A stretch of 64,000 nt of DNA from Phycisphaerae bacterium. Lineage in GTDB: Bacteria; Planctomycetota; Phycisphaerae; Sedimentisphaerales; Anaerobacaceae. This document shows positions 9,028 to 17,749 of the stretch, piece after piece. Where the stretch lies: contig JAGOLX010000013.1 in assembly GCA_017993835.1 (NCBI GenBank), positions 61,796 through 125,795 of the forward strand, written 5' to 3'. A program made the translations under genes and the position numbers. Every line of letters begins with the position of its first letter. The stretch's first letter is position 1. Under the pieces are notes generated by a model. It was not told where the DNA came from, ran no database searches, and saw only the letters and a program-made list of their open reading frames with translations.

Positions 9028-9539
9028 GGTCCGCTTTGCAGGGCCTCGATGACCGCCTTCATGAAGGCGCCGTTGTTCTTGTAGTGGGGCGCGGAGATCA
9101 GGTTGCCGTCCACGACGAGGTCCTCCTCGACGTAGTTCGCACCGGCATTCCTCAGATCGTCGGCGATGGACATATACCCGGTCACTCTGCGCCCCTTGAC
9201 GATGCCTGCGGAGATGAGAATCCACGGGCCGTGACAGATGGCCGCGACCAGCTTGCCTGCCTCGTCCATCTCGCGGACGAACCGCAGCACTTCGGGTCGG
9301 ATGCGGAGCCGGTCGGGAGACTCGAATCCGCCGGGCAGGATGACGCAGTCGAAATCGGACGCCTTCAGGTTGTCCGTAGACATGGTCGCCCGCGCGGGGA
9401 CGCCATACTTGCCGATCATGTTCTGCCCGCCCGGCGTGGCCACCTCCAGGTGCATCCCCTCCTCCTGCACGCGGTAGTACGGGTACACGAATTCCTCGTC
9501 CTGGAAGTTCTGCGCCACGATGATGACGACTCTCTTCAT
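9024..9539 (-). CDS. DJ-1/PfpI family protein
   Basis: A 171-residue class I glutamine-amidotransferase-like protein of the DJ-1/PfpI superfamily. It has the nucleophile elbow AAICHGPW (C102), the conserved early acidic residues (FQDEEF, E15/E16) and the ILPGGFESPD strand-loop. The HG after the Cys is the PfpI-type arrangement. Family members act as deglycases, chaperones, peptidases or hydratases, so the activity here is open. Start and stop both overlap neighbours by 4 nt (ATGA at 9536-9539 and 9024-9027), placing it firmly in the sugar-modification operon between a HAD phosphatase and the cupin/ThDP fusion. Confidence 0.88.
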   Translation of the reverse strand: MKRVVIIVAQNFQDEEFVYPYYRVQEEGMHLEVATPGGQNMIGKYGVPARATMSTDNLKASDFDCVILPGGFESPDRLRIRPEVLRFVREMDEAGKLVAAICHGPWILISAGIVKGRRVTGYMSIADDLRNAGANYVEEDLVVDGNLISAPHYKNNGAFMKAVIEALQSGP

Positions 9540-10198
9540 GTATTCCTCCTGCGGCGGGACAGCTTTTCTATCGCTACCGGCAGCTCCCTGAGACTGGAGA
9601 TGAAAACCACGTCCGGCTCGCTCCAGTTCCTCACGCCGGAATTGCGCCCGATGAAACCGATGCCGGCCTCGACCGCGGCGTCATGGTCGTTCTGCGAGTC
9701 CCCCACGTACAGACAGGCTCGACGGTCCCAGCTCTGCCGGGCCAGCAAGCCTTCGATGTTCTCGCTCTTTTCGCTCGGCGACCCGAGGATCTCGCGGAAG
9801 TACCGATCAATCCCCCTGGCCTGGCACACCTGGCGGAGTTCCTCCTGATCCGATCCGGAGATCACCGCGAATTCGAATTGCCCGCTGTGCTCGCCGAGAA
9901 ACTCCAGCGAGCCCGCTACAGGCGGGGCTGCGATGACCTTCTGCATGACAATCGCGGAGTATTGTCGGGCCAGGGCGGCAACCTCCTCGTCGGAGATGGG
10001 CCGACAGAGGATGTTCTCATAGAGATGGCGGATCTTGCCGTACCGGGAAAGCCCGCCGTTGGCGCAGACGAAGTCCATGAAGCGGGCCGTCTGGCCCTCC
10101 GCCAGATGCCCGAAGAGTTCGCGGAAGCCCTGGAACCGAATCTCGTTGCTCTCGGCCAGGACCCCGTCAAAATCGAAGATGATGTAGCGGTATCCCAT
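9536..10198 (-). CDS. HAD superfamily hydrolase (phosphatase/phosphomutase-like)
   Basis: A 220-residue HAD protein. Motif I is FDFDGVLAES with nucleophile D9 and acid/base D11, motif II is VISGSD, and motif IV is YVGDSQNDHDAA. An inserted helical cap follows motif I, as in beta-phosphoglucomutase or phosphoglycolate phosphatase. It probably removes a phosphate from a sugar phosphate. It could fill the GmhB-like phosphatase step beside the SIS and HldE-like genes, although true GmhB has a different, capless form. The start (MGYRYIIFDFDG) lies 8 nt after the radical-SAM stop; an open frame extends upstream but is antisense-like in composition. Confidence 0.85.
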   Translation of the reverse strand: MGYRYIIFDFDGVLAESNEIRFQGFRELFGHLAEGQTARFMDFVCANGGLSRYGKIRHLYENILCRPISDEEVAALARQYSAIVMQKVIAAPPVAGSLEFLGEHSGQFEFAVISGSDQEELRQVCQARGIDRYFREILGSPSEKSENIEGLLARQSWDRRACLYVGDSQNDHDAAVEAGIGFIGRNSGVRNWSEPDVVFISSLRELPVAIEKLSRRRRNT

Positions 10199-10206
10199 GG
10201 TCCTCG

Positions 10207-11337
10207 TCAGATGAAATTCACATGCGGGTGGGGGTGTTTCAGCTCCCACAGATACCGATTGACCTCGTCCATCCGACAGCCGACCCGGCACGAGGAAACG
10301 TCGAGTTGCTCTGTCGTCCAGCGCAAAGAATCCATGCGCCTCCGGCCCTGCCAGATCTCGGCAAAGGTGTTCTCCGCGATATTCCCATAACGGAACCGCT
10401 CGTCGCCCAAATAGACGCTGCACCCCCAGATGTTGCCGCCGGCGTCCAGGTAGGACCAGAAGGGCAAGGCCAGACAGCACCGATAGGACCTCGTCTTGCC
10501 GTCCCACTTGTCCATGGCGTTTCGACGGAAGATGACGTTGAAGCCGTTGCCGCGGACCTGGTCGAGCTGCTCGGCCAGATCGTCGCATTCGCTGTAGGAG
10601 ACGCCCTCGAATCCGTGGTGCTGGCTCTGCGGGTGCTGGGAATAGGGCTTCGCGACCAGGTAGTCGAGCCCCATCTCGCGGCAGCGTTCGGCCAGAGAGA
10701 CCACCTCGTCCTTGTTGTCCGGCAGCAGAAGAAGCTGTGCGCCCAGCGTACACGAGGCGCCCTGTCTCCTGCGAATCGCGACGGCCTGCTCGATATTGGC
10801 GCAGACCTTGTCGAAATCCTCGGGACGGGTCCCATGGATGACCCCATACGTCTCCCGCGTGCCGGCGTCGAGACTGATCTTGATCCACGCAGTGCAGCCC
10901 AGGATCTGCTCAGCCACTTCCGGACGCATCAGCACCCCATTGGTGGTCAGCGCCACATCGATGCCCGCATTGTTCCTGGTGTGCCGGATGATCTCGACCA
11001 TCCGCTTGTGCAGGAAGGGCTCCCCCTCGCCGGCGAACATGACGCTCTTGAGTCCGAGCGAACCCATCTCCGTCAGACGGGTCATGAGCAGATCGGCGTC
11101 GAGAGAACGACGCTGGTAGCCCATGAAGTCCAAGCCGCAGAAGATGCAGCGGTGGTTGCAGGCCCCTGTGGGGGAGATTTCCATATAGATGGGATAGACC
11201 ATCTCGCCCTTGAGCCAGTCGCTCACCCGATCGGGGTGGAACATAAGCTTGTGATGGTCGATCCGCAGCCCCTCGGCCGCTGGCTTCGTCGCGGGGTTCG
11301 ACTGGACTTGTGCGAATTGGCCGCTCGGCCTGCTCAT
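10207..11337 (-). CDS. Radical SAM/SPASM-type protein
   Basis: A 376-residue radical-SAM enzyme with ACNHRCIFC (C60, C64, C67) and the SAM-binding AGEGEP sequence. Its C-terminal domain carries CCLALPFW, WGCSVY and SSCRVGC cysteines, as expected for one or two auxiliary clusters. The start at MSRPSGQF (11337) overlaps the stop of the SIS gene by ATGA. Because SPASM enzymes often modify peptides or sugar alcohols and its neighbours make activated sugars, it may oxidise or rearrange a sugar or a glycoprotein side chain; this is an inference. Confidence 0.86.
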   Translation of the reverse strand: MSRPSGQFAQVQSNPATKPAAEGLRIDHHKLMFHPDRVSDWLKGEMVYPIYMEISPTGACNHRCIFCGLDFMGYQRRSLDADLLMTRLTEMGSLGLKSVMFAGEGEPFLHKRMVEIIRHTRNNAGIDVALTTNGVLMRPEVAEQILGCTAWIKISLDAGTRETYGVIHGTRPEDFDKVCANIEQAVAIRRRQGASCTLGAQLLLLPDNKDEVVSLAERCREMGLDYLVAKPYSQHPQSQHHGFEGVSYSECDDLAEQLDQVRGNGFNVIFRRNAMDKWDGKTRSYRCCLALPFWSYLDAGGNIWGCSVYLGDERFRYGNIAENTFAEIWQGRRRMDSLRWTTEQLDVSSCRVGCRMDEVNRYLWELKHPHPHVNFI

Positions 11338-11990
11338 GATCCGTGCTCCGGAGATACCTGATCCATCCAATAGTGCAGAATCGCGGCGTGGCCGGTCTCC
11401 GCCATGCCGTAGGTGTCGGCCGGGAGCCAGAAGTTCAGCGTGCCCAACTGCCTCAGGGCATTGGTCGGCTGCATGGCCGTCAGGGTGACCAGCGTCGCCT
11501 CCCGCGACACCGCGAACTCAGCGGCCTTGACCACGTTGGGCGAGCTGCCCGAACTGCTGATCGCGACGACCATGTCGCCGGCCTTCAGACGCCGACGGAG
11601 CGGGGCCACGAACACCATGTCATAGGACAGGTCGTTGGCCACCGCCGTGATCAGCGAGACGTCCGTGAAGACCTGGGTGTGCAGATCGGCGTTCTTGGCC
11701 AGGTCGGCCGCGAAATGACTGGCCATGGAGGCGCTGGCGCCGTTGCCCATCAGGTAGATGACGCGTTCCGCCTGGCGGATGTCCTCCGTACTGTCGCACC
11801 ACAAATCAAAGGCCTGGTCGCAGTTGACCGGCATGTCGCCGTTGATGGTGGCCTGCATCCCGCTCAGACAGCGGCTCAGCGCGAGGATATGTTGAGCCCA
11901 GGGGGACGGCGAGGCGGTGCTAAGCCCGTCGCCCGTCTCCAACTGCGGTCCAAAGCTGGGCAATCGTATCTGCGTGAGATCCTTTAACAT
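11334..11990 (-). CDS. SIS-domain phosphoheptose isomerase-like protein (GmhA-like)
   Basis: A ~218-residue SIS protein. The phosphosugar-binding loops are MGNGASASMASH near residues 81-92 and AISSSGSSPNVV near residue 150, the arrangement of GmhA (sedoheptulose 7-phosphate isomerase). Conserved sequence starts at WAQHILALSR, so the ATG at 11990 (MLKDLTQIR, GGGGGAA upstream) is plausible; ATG at 12008 or a non-ATG start nearer 11942 are alternatives. With the start at 11990 the gene overlaps the 3' end of the upstream gene by 71 nt, unusually long. Together with the HldE-like gene it suggests an NDP-heptose or related pathway. Confidence 0.82.
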   Translation of the reverse strand: MLKDLTQIRLPSFGPQLETGDGLSTASPSPWAQHILALSRCLSGMQATINGDMPVNCDQAFDLWCDSTEDIRQAERVIYLMGNGASASMASHFAADLAKNADLHTQVFTDVSLITAVANDLSYDMVFVAPLRRRLKAGDMVVAISSSGSSPNVVKAAEFAVSREATLVTLTAMQPTNALRQLGTLNFWLPADTYGMAETGHAAILHYWMDQVSPEHGS

Positions 11991-12888
11991 AATAGCTCGT
12001 TCCCCCATCTGCGATGGTACGAACCAACATTGTCTTCCAAGGTCGGAAGTAGTAATCCGGGCTGCTCCTGGCAGCCTCCTGTCGATAATCGGAAGGCAAA
12101 TCGTGCAAATCACATACCAACGTCGTGAATCCACCCATTTTTCTACCCTGGTGGAGGGCGACGTTCCGCACCATGGCCAATGCCTTCAAGAACACCTCCG
12201 GCGCCATGACGGCGCTGCCGAAGTTCATCAACACCCCGTGTTCGAGCCGCTCCAGCACTTTGGCGAAGATGAGGAAGTCGCGATAGCTGGCGGCGCCAAG
12301 CGCGGCGCCATCGCAGTTGGGATGCTCGTGGATGATGTCGTAGCCAATGCCCACGTGGATGGTGAAGGGGATGCCCAATCGGTAGGCGGCGGCCAGCACG
12401 CTGATCTCCTTGTGGGGATAGTCGTTCTGGGCGATCTCCCGTCCGACCGCTTCGCCGAAGCCAAGGCCCTCCGAGGCACCCCTGGCAATCACATCGTTGA
12501 GCCGGCCCGTCTCCTGCCAGAGCCCAAACTGGCCTTCCTGAATGTAGCGAGCCACGCTTTCCGTGGTCTGACCGATGAGGGCCAGCTCATAATCGTGGAT
12601 CGCGCAGGCGCCGTTGCCCGCCAAAGCGGTGATGCAGCCGCGCTCCATGAGATCGATGAGGTACCGCTGAACACCCGACCGCAGAACGTGGGCGCCCATC
12701 ATCAGGATCACTTCGGCACCCTGTCTGCGGGCATCGAGGATCTGTCGAGCTACCGCAGCCAGCTCCGGCGAGGAAACCGGTTTCGCAGCAAGCGGAAGGA
12801 CCTGGTCCGCTCCGAGGTCATGTCGCCGCTGTCCCAGAGGCTGGAGGACAAGCTGGGACCTGTCGAATAGGGGGTATCGGCCGGCCAT
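11920..12888 (-). CDS. Deoxyhypusine synthase-like protein
   Basis: A 322-residue protein resembling the deoxyhypusine synthase (DHS) NAD-binding fold: a strand-loop VILMMGAHVLRSG, then GCITALAGNGACAIHDYELAL, and near the C-terminus GGTSYYVKGSH. DHS transfers an aminobutyl group from spermidine to eIF5A in archaea and eukaryotes; bacteria lack eIF5A, so bacterial homologues act in polyamine or other NAD-dependent chemistry. I do not see the usual DHS active-site lysine context, so the reaction is uncertain. It sits between the HldE-like and SIS genes, 6 nt after the former, which argues for a role in the same sugar pathway rather than translation. A different NAD-dependent fold is possible. 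Confidence 0.6.
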   Translation of the reverse strand: MAGRYPLFDRSQLVLQPLGQRRHDLGADQVLPLAAKPVSSPELAAVARQILDARRQGAEVILMMGAHVLRSGVQRYLIDLMERGCITALAGNGACAIHDYELALIGQTTESVARYIQEGQFGLWQETGRLNDVIARGASEGLGFGEAVGREIAQNDYPHKEISVLAAAYRLGIPFTIHVGIGYDIIHEHPNCDGAALGAASYRDFLIFAKVLERLEHGVLMNFGSAVMAPEVFLKALAMVRNVALHQGRKMGGFTTLVCDLHDLPSDYRQEAARSSPDYYFRPWKTMLVRTIADGGTSYYVKGSHADTIAQLWTAVGDGRRA

Positions 12889-12894
12889 CGTATC

Positions 12895-14421
12895 TCATTT
12901 CAGCAGGGAGGTCACGTACTTGGTCAGGCCGGGCTTGTCGATGGCCTTCTGGTTGCCAATGATCTGGACCGCCAAGGCGCCGGCCACATTGCCCAGGAAG
13001 GCGACGATTTCGAGGGGCACATCGAGTCGGGCGGCCAGGGAGCTGATCGCGAAGAAAGCGTCCCCGGAGCCGATGCTGTCCACCGCCCTGCTGGCGAACG
13101 CGGGCACGACGACGAATGCCCCGTCCGTGGCAGCCATACAGGCCCCTTTTCTGCCGCGGGTCACCGCCAGAGCCCTGCTCTGGAAACGTCGAGCGGTATC
13201 GCAGGCCAGCAGGCGAAGATCGGTCCTGAGGTCCCGCGAGTCCAGGCGCAGTTCCCGCTCGGTCAGGCTGATGTAATCGGCCTTCGAATACCGCGAGATC
13301 GTATGCATCGAGGCGTTGCCTGCATTCGACTGCGTGTTCACCGCCAGGAAGGGAGAATGGCTCACGAGAGACTCGCACAGCGACGTGCTCACGGCCCCGT
13401 GACCGAAGTCGGCGGAAACCGCCAGGTCATGCCCTGGAGCTTCGCGTCGGAACGCCTCCGTGAGATCGTGGTCCCTGCTCGGCGACAGGCCGGAGTCATC
13501 CATCGTGTAGATCTCGAGCCATTTGTGCAGGCTGTACCCATCGAGATAGCGCTTCTTGACCAGGGTCGGGGCGCCCTCCTGGACCCAGAACTCGGGATGG
13601 ACGCCCGGGTGGAGGGCCAATTCGATGAACGAGCGATAGTCGTCATGCTCGCCGATGACCGCCAGCAACCTGACGCTCTCCACGAAATTGGCCAAGTGAT
13701 TGGCGACTGCCAGCACGCCGCCTGCAAAACGATCCTGCGAGACGTACTGGACCGCCAGCACCGGCGATTTGCCGGAGGCCCCCAGCGGGTTGCAGTAGCA
13801 GTACTCGTCGATGACCACGTCGCCGACCAGGATCACGCGGAGCCGGGACATGGCGTCGACCACCTCCAGAACCTGGTCCAGGGAATACCGCCTGCGGAAC
13901 AGATCGAGGTAGTCCTGCAATTCCTTCGAGAAGGAAGAGAAGAAACGATTGATGAGGTTCGTCGAGCTGAAGACGATATCCTCGGTGAATCGCAACTCGA
14001 CTCCGAGCTCCTTGCAGACCTGCTCCTCCCGGGCCAGCTTGCCGGTGCGGTCGCCGTCCACGGACTTGAAGTCCGAGCCCTTGACGTAGACATGGGGCCT
14101 GATCCTGTGCAGCGTCTGCTCGGCGGTGGGCCACTCGTTCACCGCGACGTAATCGACAACGCTCAGAGAAGCGAGGGCTTCAGCGCGGAGCTGCTCGGGA
14201 AAGGCCGGGTGTTTGTCGCCCTTGTCGACGTACACATCGGGCGTTAGAGTCACCACGAGGACGTCGCCAAACGTGCGGGCCTGCTCGAAGTAGCGGATGT
14301 GGCCAATGTGCAGCAGGTCGAACACGCCATGGCAGTGAACGATCTTGCGGCCCGCGTCGCGGTGCGATTGGAGCACGCGGGGCAACTCGCTCAATGGAAG
14401 TATCTTGTGATTCTGGCTCAT
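12895..14421 (-). CDS. HldE-like bifunctional protein with swapped domains (nucleotidyltransferase then PfkB kinase)
   Basis: A 508-residue two-domain protein. The N-terminus is a cytidylyltransferase-like domain (CHGVFDLLHIGHIRYFE; HIGH at 38-41), matching the RfaE-type adenylyltransferase half. The C-terminus is a PfkB/ribokinase domain with the ATP/catalytic motif VDSIGSGDAFF (catalytic base D454). E. coli HldE has the opposite order, kinase first. The family phosphorylates D-glycero-D-manno-heptose 7-phosphate at C1 and then couples it to a nucleotide. Kinase residues are spread over a long diverged region, so the sugar may differ. The start MSQNHKIL (14421) follows the upstream stop by 28 nt. 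Confidence 0.86.
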   Translation of the reverse strand: MSQNHKILPLSELPRVLQSHRDAGRKIVHCHGVFDLLHIGHIRYFEQARTFGDVLVVTLTPDVYVDKGDKHPAFPEQLRAEALASLSVVDYVAVNEWPTAEQTLHRIRPHVYVKGSDFKSVDGDRTGKLAREEQVCKELGVELRFTEDIVFSSTNLINRFFSSFSKELQDYLDLFRRRYSLDQVLEVVDAMSRLRVILVGDVVIDEYCYCNPLGASGKSPVLAVQYVSQDRFAGGVLAVANHLANFVESVRLLAVIGEHDDYRSFIELALHPGVHPEFWVQEGAPTLVKKRYLDGYSLHKWLEIYTMDDSGLSPSRDHDLTEAFRREAPGHDLAVSADFGHGAVSTSLCESLVSHSPFLAVNTQSNAGNASMHTISRYSKADYISLTERELRLDSRDLRTDLRLLACDTARRFQSRALAVTRGRKGACMAATDGAFVVVPAFASRAVDSIGSGDAFFAISSLAARLDVPLEIVAFLGNVAGALAVQIIGNQKAIDKPGLTKYVTSLLK

Positions 14422-14449
14422 AGCAATGACGACTCCGACATCGGACAGC

Positions 14450-16300
14450 CTACGTGAGTTCGGAGGGCGCAAGGAAGTAGGTCGGCTTGTGTTGGGCGGT
14501 TGTGCTGGTTCCCAGGAGCAGATTCGCCACGTCGTGCTTGACATCCGCGACCAGGATGGCGTCGTAGTCCGCGCTCTCCAGATCCGCCAGGCGATAGCAG
14601 GGCAGATGGTAGAACTTCTTCTCCGTCGCCGACCCGCGGAGGTCGACGAATCCGACGATCTGGTCCAGGTCCAGGCCAAACAAGTCGTAGAAGAAGAAAT
14701 CCATCGCGTTCTTGCCGGTCCCCAGAACCATGATTTTCCTGGCCTCCCGCAGCTTGGCGGCCAAGGCGTGGTAGTATTCCCGGGTCTGGGGGAGGTCCGT
14801 GAAGTGAAGGAAGTTCTTCTGGTGGCATCGATTACAGCGAAACAGGTACTCGACGACGCTCACGGCGCCGGAATCGCGGATCGCCAGCGAGTGCCTGGTT
14901 CCACACTTCAGGCAGTGCCCGGCGATGCTGATCTCCTTCGCGCCGTTGCCGTTTGACGAGGCGTTCAGGGACTGGTCCCGTGCCCGAAACTCGCGATATT
15001 GGAACGTGAGAAACCGGCGGATCTGCCGGAATATCGTCGTGAACATCTCCGGGGCCGGCATGGCGCTGATGTTCATATAGGACAGTTCCAGAAGCGAGGG
15101 ATGGCGCCAGGCCCACTCCATCAGTCGCTTCGTGATGTATTCCCACTCGTCTGCGATGAGCCCCTTCTTGAGCGCCCGCACGTAGATGGGTGTGCCGGGG
15201 TAGGTGCCCACAAGTCCGAAGTTGGCGTCCATCCGGTTCTCGATCAGGAAATCGACGGTCTTGTTCAAGTCCTCTTCCGTCTCGTCCTCGTTGGCGACCA
15301 TGAAGGGCGAGTCGATAACCAGCCCGGCTTTCCGCACCGCATCGAGGGTCTTCCTGAACTGATCGACGGTGCATCCGTGTTTGAGCTTGGGCAGGATGTT
15401 CTCCGACCCGCTCTCCAGGCCGGCACAGATCATGACGCAGCCGGCGTCTTTCATGACCGGCAGCAGTTCCGGCGACTGGTCCATGCGGAAACAGCAACCC
15501 CACGGCTTCCCGAATCCCGCCTTCTTGTACTCCCGACAGAACTCAAGGATGTCCTCGTCCGAGGTGAAGAACACTTCCGTCGCGAAGGTGATCCACTCGA
15601 ACTGATAGCGGCGATTCCACGTTTCGATTTCGCGGAGGATGTTGTCGATCCGCCGCGGCATGAACCGGCCCACCGTCGGCGAACAGAAGCTGCACCCCCC
15701 TTTGCACCCCCGCCCGGTCAATACGGGCATCATGCGACCCAGACCCGGGACCACGTGGTGACGATAGGAGTCGATGTAGTACTGAAGGTCGGTCGCCTCG
15801 TAGGCGGGCACATAGTCCTCTTGATCCAGGGCAACCCGACGGTAGGGATTCTTGACGATACTCCCATCTCGGTCCTTGAAGGCCAGACCGGGGATGGACC
15901 GGTAGTCGGTCCCGTCCGCCAGCGCGTGGAGAAGCTGAGGGAAACACGACTCGGCCTCGCCCACGACGGCAAAATCGATGGGCATGTGATTCAGGAGAAG
16001 GTCCATGCGGACGTTTTTGGTGATGTTGCCGCCCAGAATGATCGGCGTCTGCGGGCAGACAGATCGCAATCGGATCAGCGTCTCGCGGAACCAGTTGGTG
16101 CTGTAGACGAAGCCTCCCGTCCCAACGGCCATGTACTCCCCCGCCGCCAGTCTCCTCATGTATTGCTCGACGGGACCGGCCGGCTTGTGCATATCGAGGA
16201 AGTCCACGGGAATCCCCGACCGCTCAAGGCAGGCGAGGACATACCCCATGCCGATGGGGATGAAATGGAACGGAGGCTTGATCAACAACACCTTCTTCAT
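14450..16300 (-). CDS. B12-binding-type radical SAM with zinc ribbon and Rossmann-like C-terminus
   Basis: A 616-residue multidomain protein. Residues 1-180 look like a cobalamin-binding-type domain (LIKPPFHFIPIGMGY; PIILGGNI). The radical-SAM motif is GRGCKGGCSFC (C199, C203, C206), with CAGLESGSE further on. After ~450 comes a rubredoxin-like zinc ribbon, HCLKCG and FRCNRCH (C463/C466 and C489/C492), and residues ~520-600 form a Rossmann-like unit (KIMVLGTGKNAMDFFF; DAILVADV) like those in sugar-modifying acyltransferases and NDP-sugar proteins. The zinc ribbon could bind a partner or substrate. The ATG overlaps the dehydrogenase stop (16297-16300). Confidence 0.84.
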   Translation of the reverse strand: MKKVLLIKPPFHFIPIGMGYVLACLERSGIPVDFLDMHKPAGPVEQYMRRLAAGEYMAVGTGGFVYSTNWFRETLIRLRSVCPQTPIILGGNITKNVRMDLLLNHMPIDFAVVGEAESCFPQLLHALADGTDYRSIPGLAFKDRDGSIVKNPYRRVALDQEDYVPAYEATDLQYYIDSYRHHVVPGLGRMMPVLTGRGCKGGCSFCSPTVGRFMPRRIDNILREIETWNRRYQFEWITFATEVFFTSDEDILEFCREYKKAGFGKPWGCCFRMDQSPELLPVMKDAGCVMICAGLESGSENILPKLKHGCTVDQFRKTLDAVRKAGLVIDSPFMVANEDETEEDLNKTVDFLIENRMDANFGLVGTYPGTPIYVRALKKGLIADEWEYITKRLMEWAWRHPSLLELSYMNISAMPAPEMFTTIFRQIRRFLTFQYREFRARDQSLNASSNGNGAKEISIAGHCLKCGTRHSLAIRDSGAVSVVEYLFRCNRCHQKNFLHFTDLPQTREYYHALAAKLREARKIMVLGTGKNAMDFFFYDLFGLDLDQIVGFVDLRGSATEKKFYHLPCYRLADLESADYDAILVADVKHDVANLLLGTSTTAQHKPTYFLAPSELT

Positions 16301-17733
16301 CTTCGCTCCCCGGCGAGCACCCGATGCGGCGCGGACGGATGCGCCGGCGCAGACGTACGCCGCAAGTCGTGCGGCAATACGAGCTCCGCGAGCGGATCGC
16401 GCACGGCGCCGCCAGAAGGCTGCGCCGCGGTCCCAAACGCACGGTACTCCAGCCTCTGGAAGGCGGTGTTCCGATAGACGCGCCAGCAATCGATCAGAAG
16501 CCCCGACGGCTTCGCTCGTTCCTCCAGTCGGCCGATGTCCAGGCGACTGTACTCGGGCCAAGCCGTCAGCAGGACGACGACGCACGCATCCGAAACCGCA
16601 TCGTACGGACAATCGCAGTACGTGCCGCGGCCCTGGAGGGCGGTCGCAACGCTCGGGAGGGCCTTTGGATCGTGCATTCGAACGACATACCCTGCATCCA
16701 AGAGCCGCTCGGCCAGCATCAGGGACTGGGATTCCTCCACGATGCGTGTGCCGGGCTTGTAGGACAGACCCAGCAGGGCAACGGTCGATCCGGGGGCACT
16801 GCGCTCACGGATCATTGCAAACAGTCGGTCCACGATTTCGCCATTGACCTCCACCACCCGAGGGCTCAGGTGCGCGCAGGTCCCGGCGTCCTCAGCACAG
16901 CGCTGAAACGCCAGATTGTCCCGAGGAAAACACGGTCCGCCAAAACCCAGACCCCCCTTGAGGTATTTGCGTCCGACCCTCGCGTCGGCGCCGATGGCCG
17001 TGGTCACCACGTCCACGTCCGCGCCGGGAATCCGCTCGCAAATGGCCGCAAGCTCATTCGCGAAGCTGATCTTCATGGTCACATAGCAGTTGAGACTCAG
17101 CTTGGTAATCTCGGCGTTGGTCAGGCCCATCACAGCGTAATAGGGACTGCTCTCCACAACGGACAGATACAAGTCTCTGGCTACCTGGGCGGATCGGTCG
17201 TCCGAAACGCCGAGCAGCAGCATGTCCGGATTGAGGAAATCGTGGATGACGGAACCGAGGGCCACAAACTCAGGGTTGTACAGCAGGCCGAAATCCCGTC
17301 CACAGACCTTGCCGGTCAAGCATTCGAGCCGAGACCGGAAGGCCCGCTCACACGTGCCGGGCATGACCGTGGAGACCACACCCACGATGTGGAAGTCCCG
17401 CTTGGCCTGAAGCGCGGGAGCAATACGGTCAAGAACGGCCTCCACAGAGGCGTTGGAGAAACGACCATCCGAATTGCTCGGGGTCGGCACGGTGATCATC
17501 GTGACATCGCTGTTCCGCACGGCGTGCCCGAAGTCCGTCGTGAACTCCATATTGTGCCGGCACTGGGCCAGAAGAGAGGACAGACCCGTCTCATCGATGG
17601 GACACCCGCCGCCAGCCAAGGCGTCAATGTGCCGTTCATCGGAGTCAACGCCGATCACATGGTGCCCTTTGCTCGCGAAACACGCCGCGGAGCAGAGCCC
17701 CAGCTTGCCCAGGCCGATTGATGAGATGTTCAT
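16297..17733 (-). CDS. UDP-glucose/nucleotide-sugar 6-dehydrogenase
   Basis: A 478-residue NAD-dependent nucleotide-sugar dehydrogenase. The N-terminal Rossmann motif is SIGLGKLGLCSAACFA, the family pattern YNPEFVALGSVIHDFLNPD is present, and the catalytic cysteine C268 lies in GGLGFGGPCFPRDN. It oxidises a hexose C6-OH twice to make a uronic acid, giving UDP-glucuronate or a related sugar donor. Length is near the usual 430-470 residues; a C-terminal tail rich in Arg, Pro and His is extra. I chose MNISSIG (17733) with GGAG upstream over longer upstream frames. Its stop overlaps the radical-SAM start. Confidence 0.88.
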   Translation of the reverse strand: MNISSIGLGKLGLCSAACFASKGHHVIGVDSDERHIDALAGGGCPIDETGLSSLLAQCRHNMEFTTDFGHAVRNSDVTMITVPTPSNSDGRFSNASVEAVLDRIAPALQAKRDFHIVGVVSTVMPGTCERAFRSRLECLTGKVCGRDFGLLYNPEFVALGSVIHDFLNPDMLLLGVSDDRSAQVARDLYLSVVESSPYYAVMGLTNAEITKLSLNCYVTMKISFANELAAICERIPGADVDVVTTAIGADARVGRKYLKGGLGFGGPCFPRDNLAFQRCAEDAGTCAHLSPRVVEVNGEIVDRLFAMIRERSAPGSTVALLGLSYKPGTRIVEESQSLMLAERLLDAGYVVRMHDPKALPSVATALQGRGTYCDCPYDAVSDACVVVLLTAWPEYSRLDIGRLEERAKPSGLLIDCWRVYRNTAFQRLEYRAFGTAAQPSGGAVRDPLAELVLPHDLRRTSAPAHPSAPHRVLAGERR

Positions 17734-17749
17734 GGCATGCACTCCATTC

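Noticed and set aside
9536..10888. 450-codon version of the HAD gene
   Set aside because: The upstream extension lies antiparallel-like within the radical-SAM gene frame and has no HAD sequence; MGYRYIIFDFDG is the natural start.
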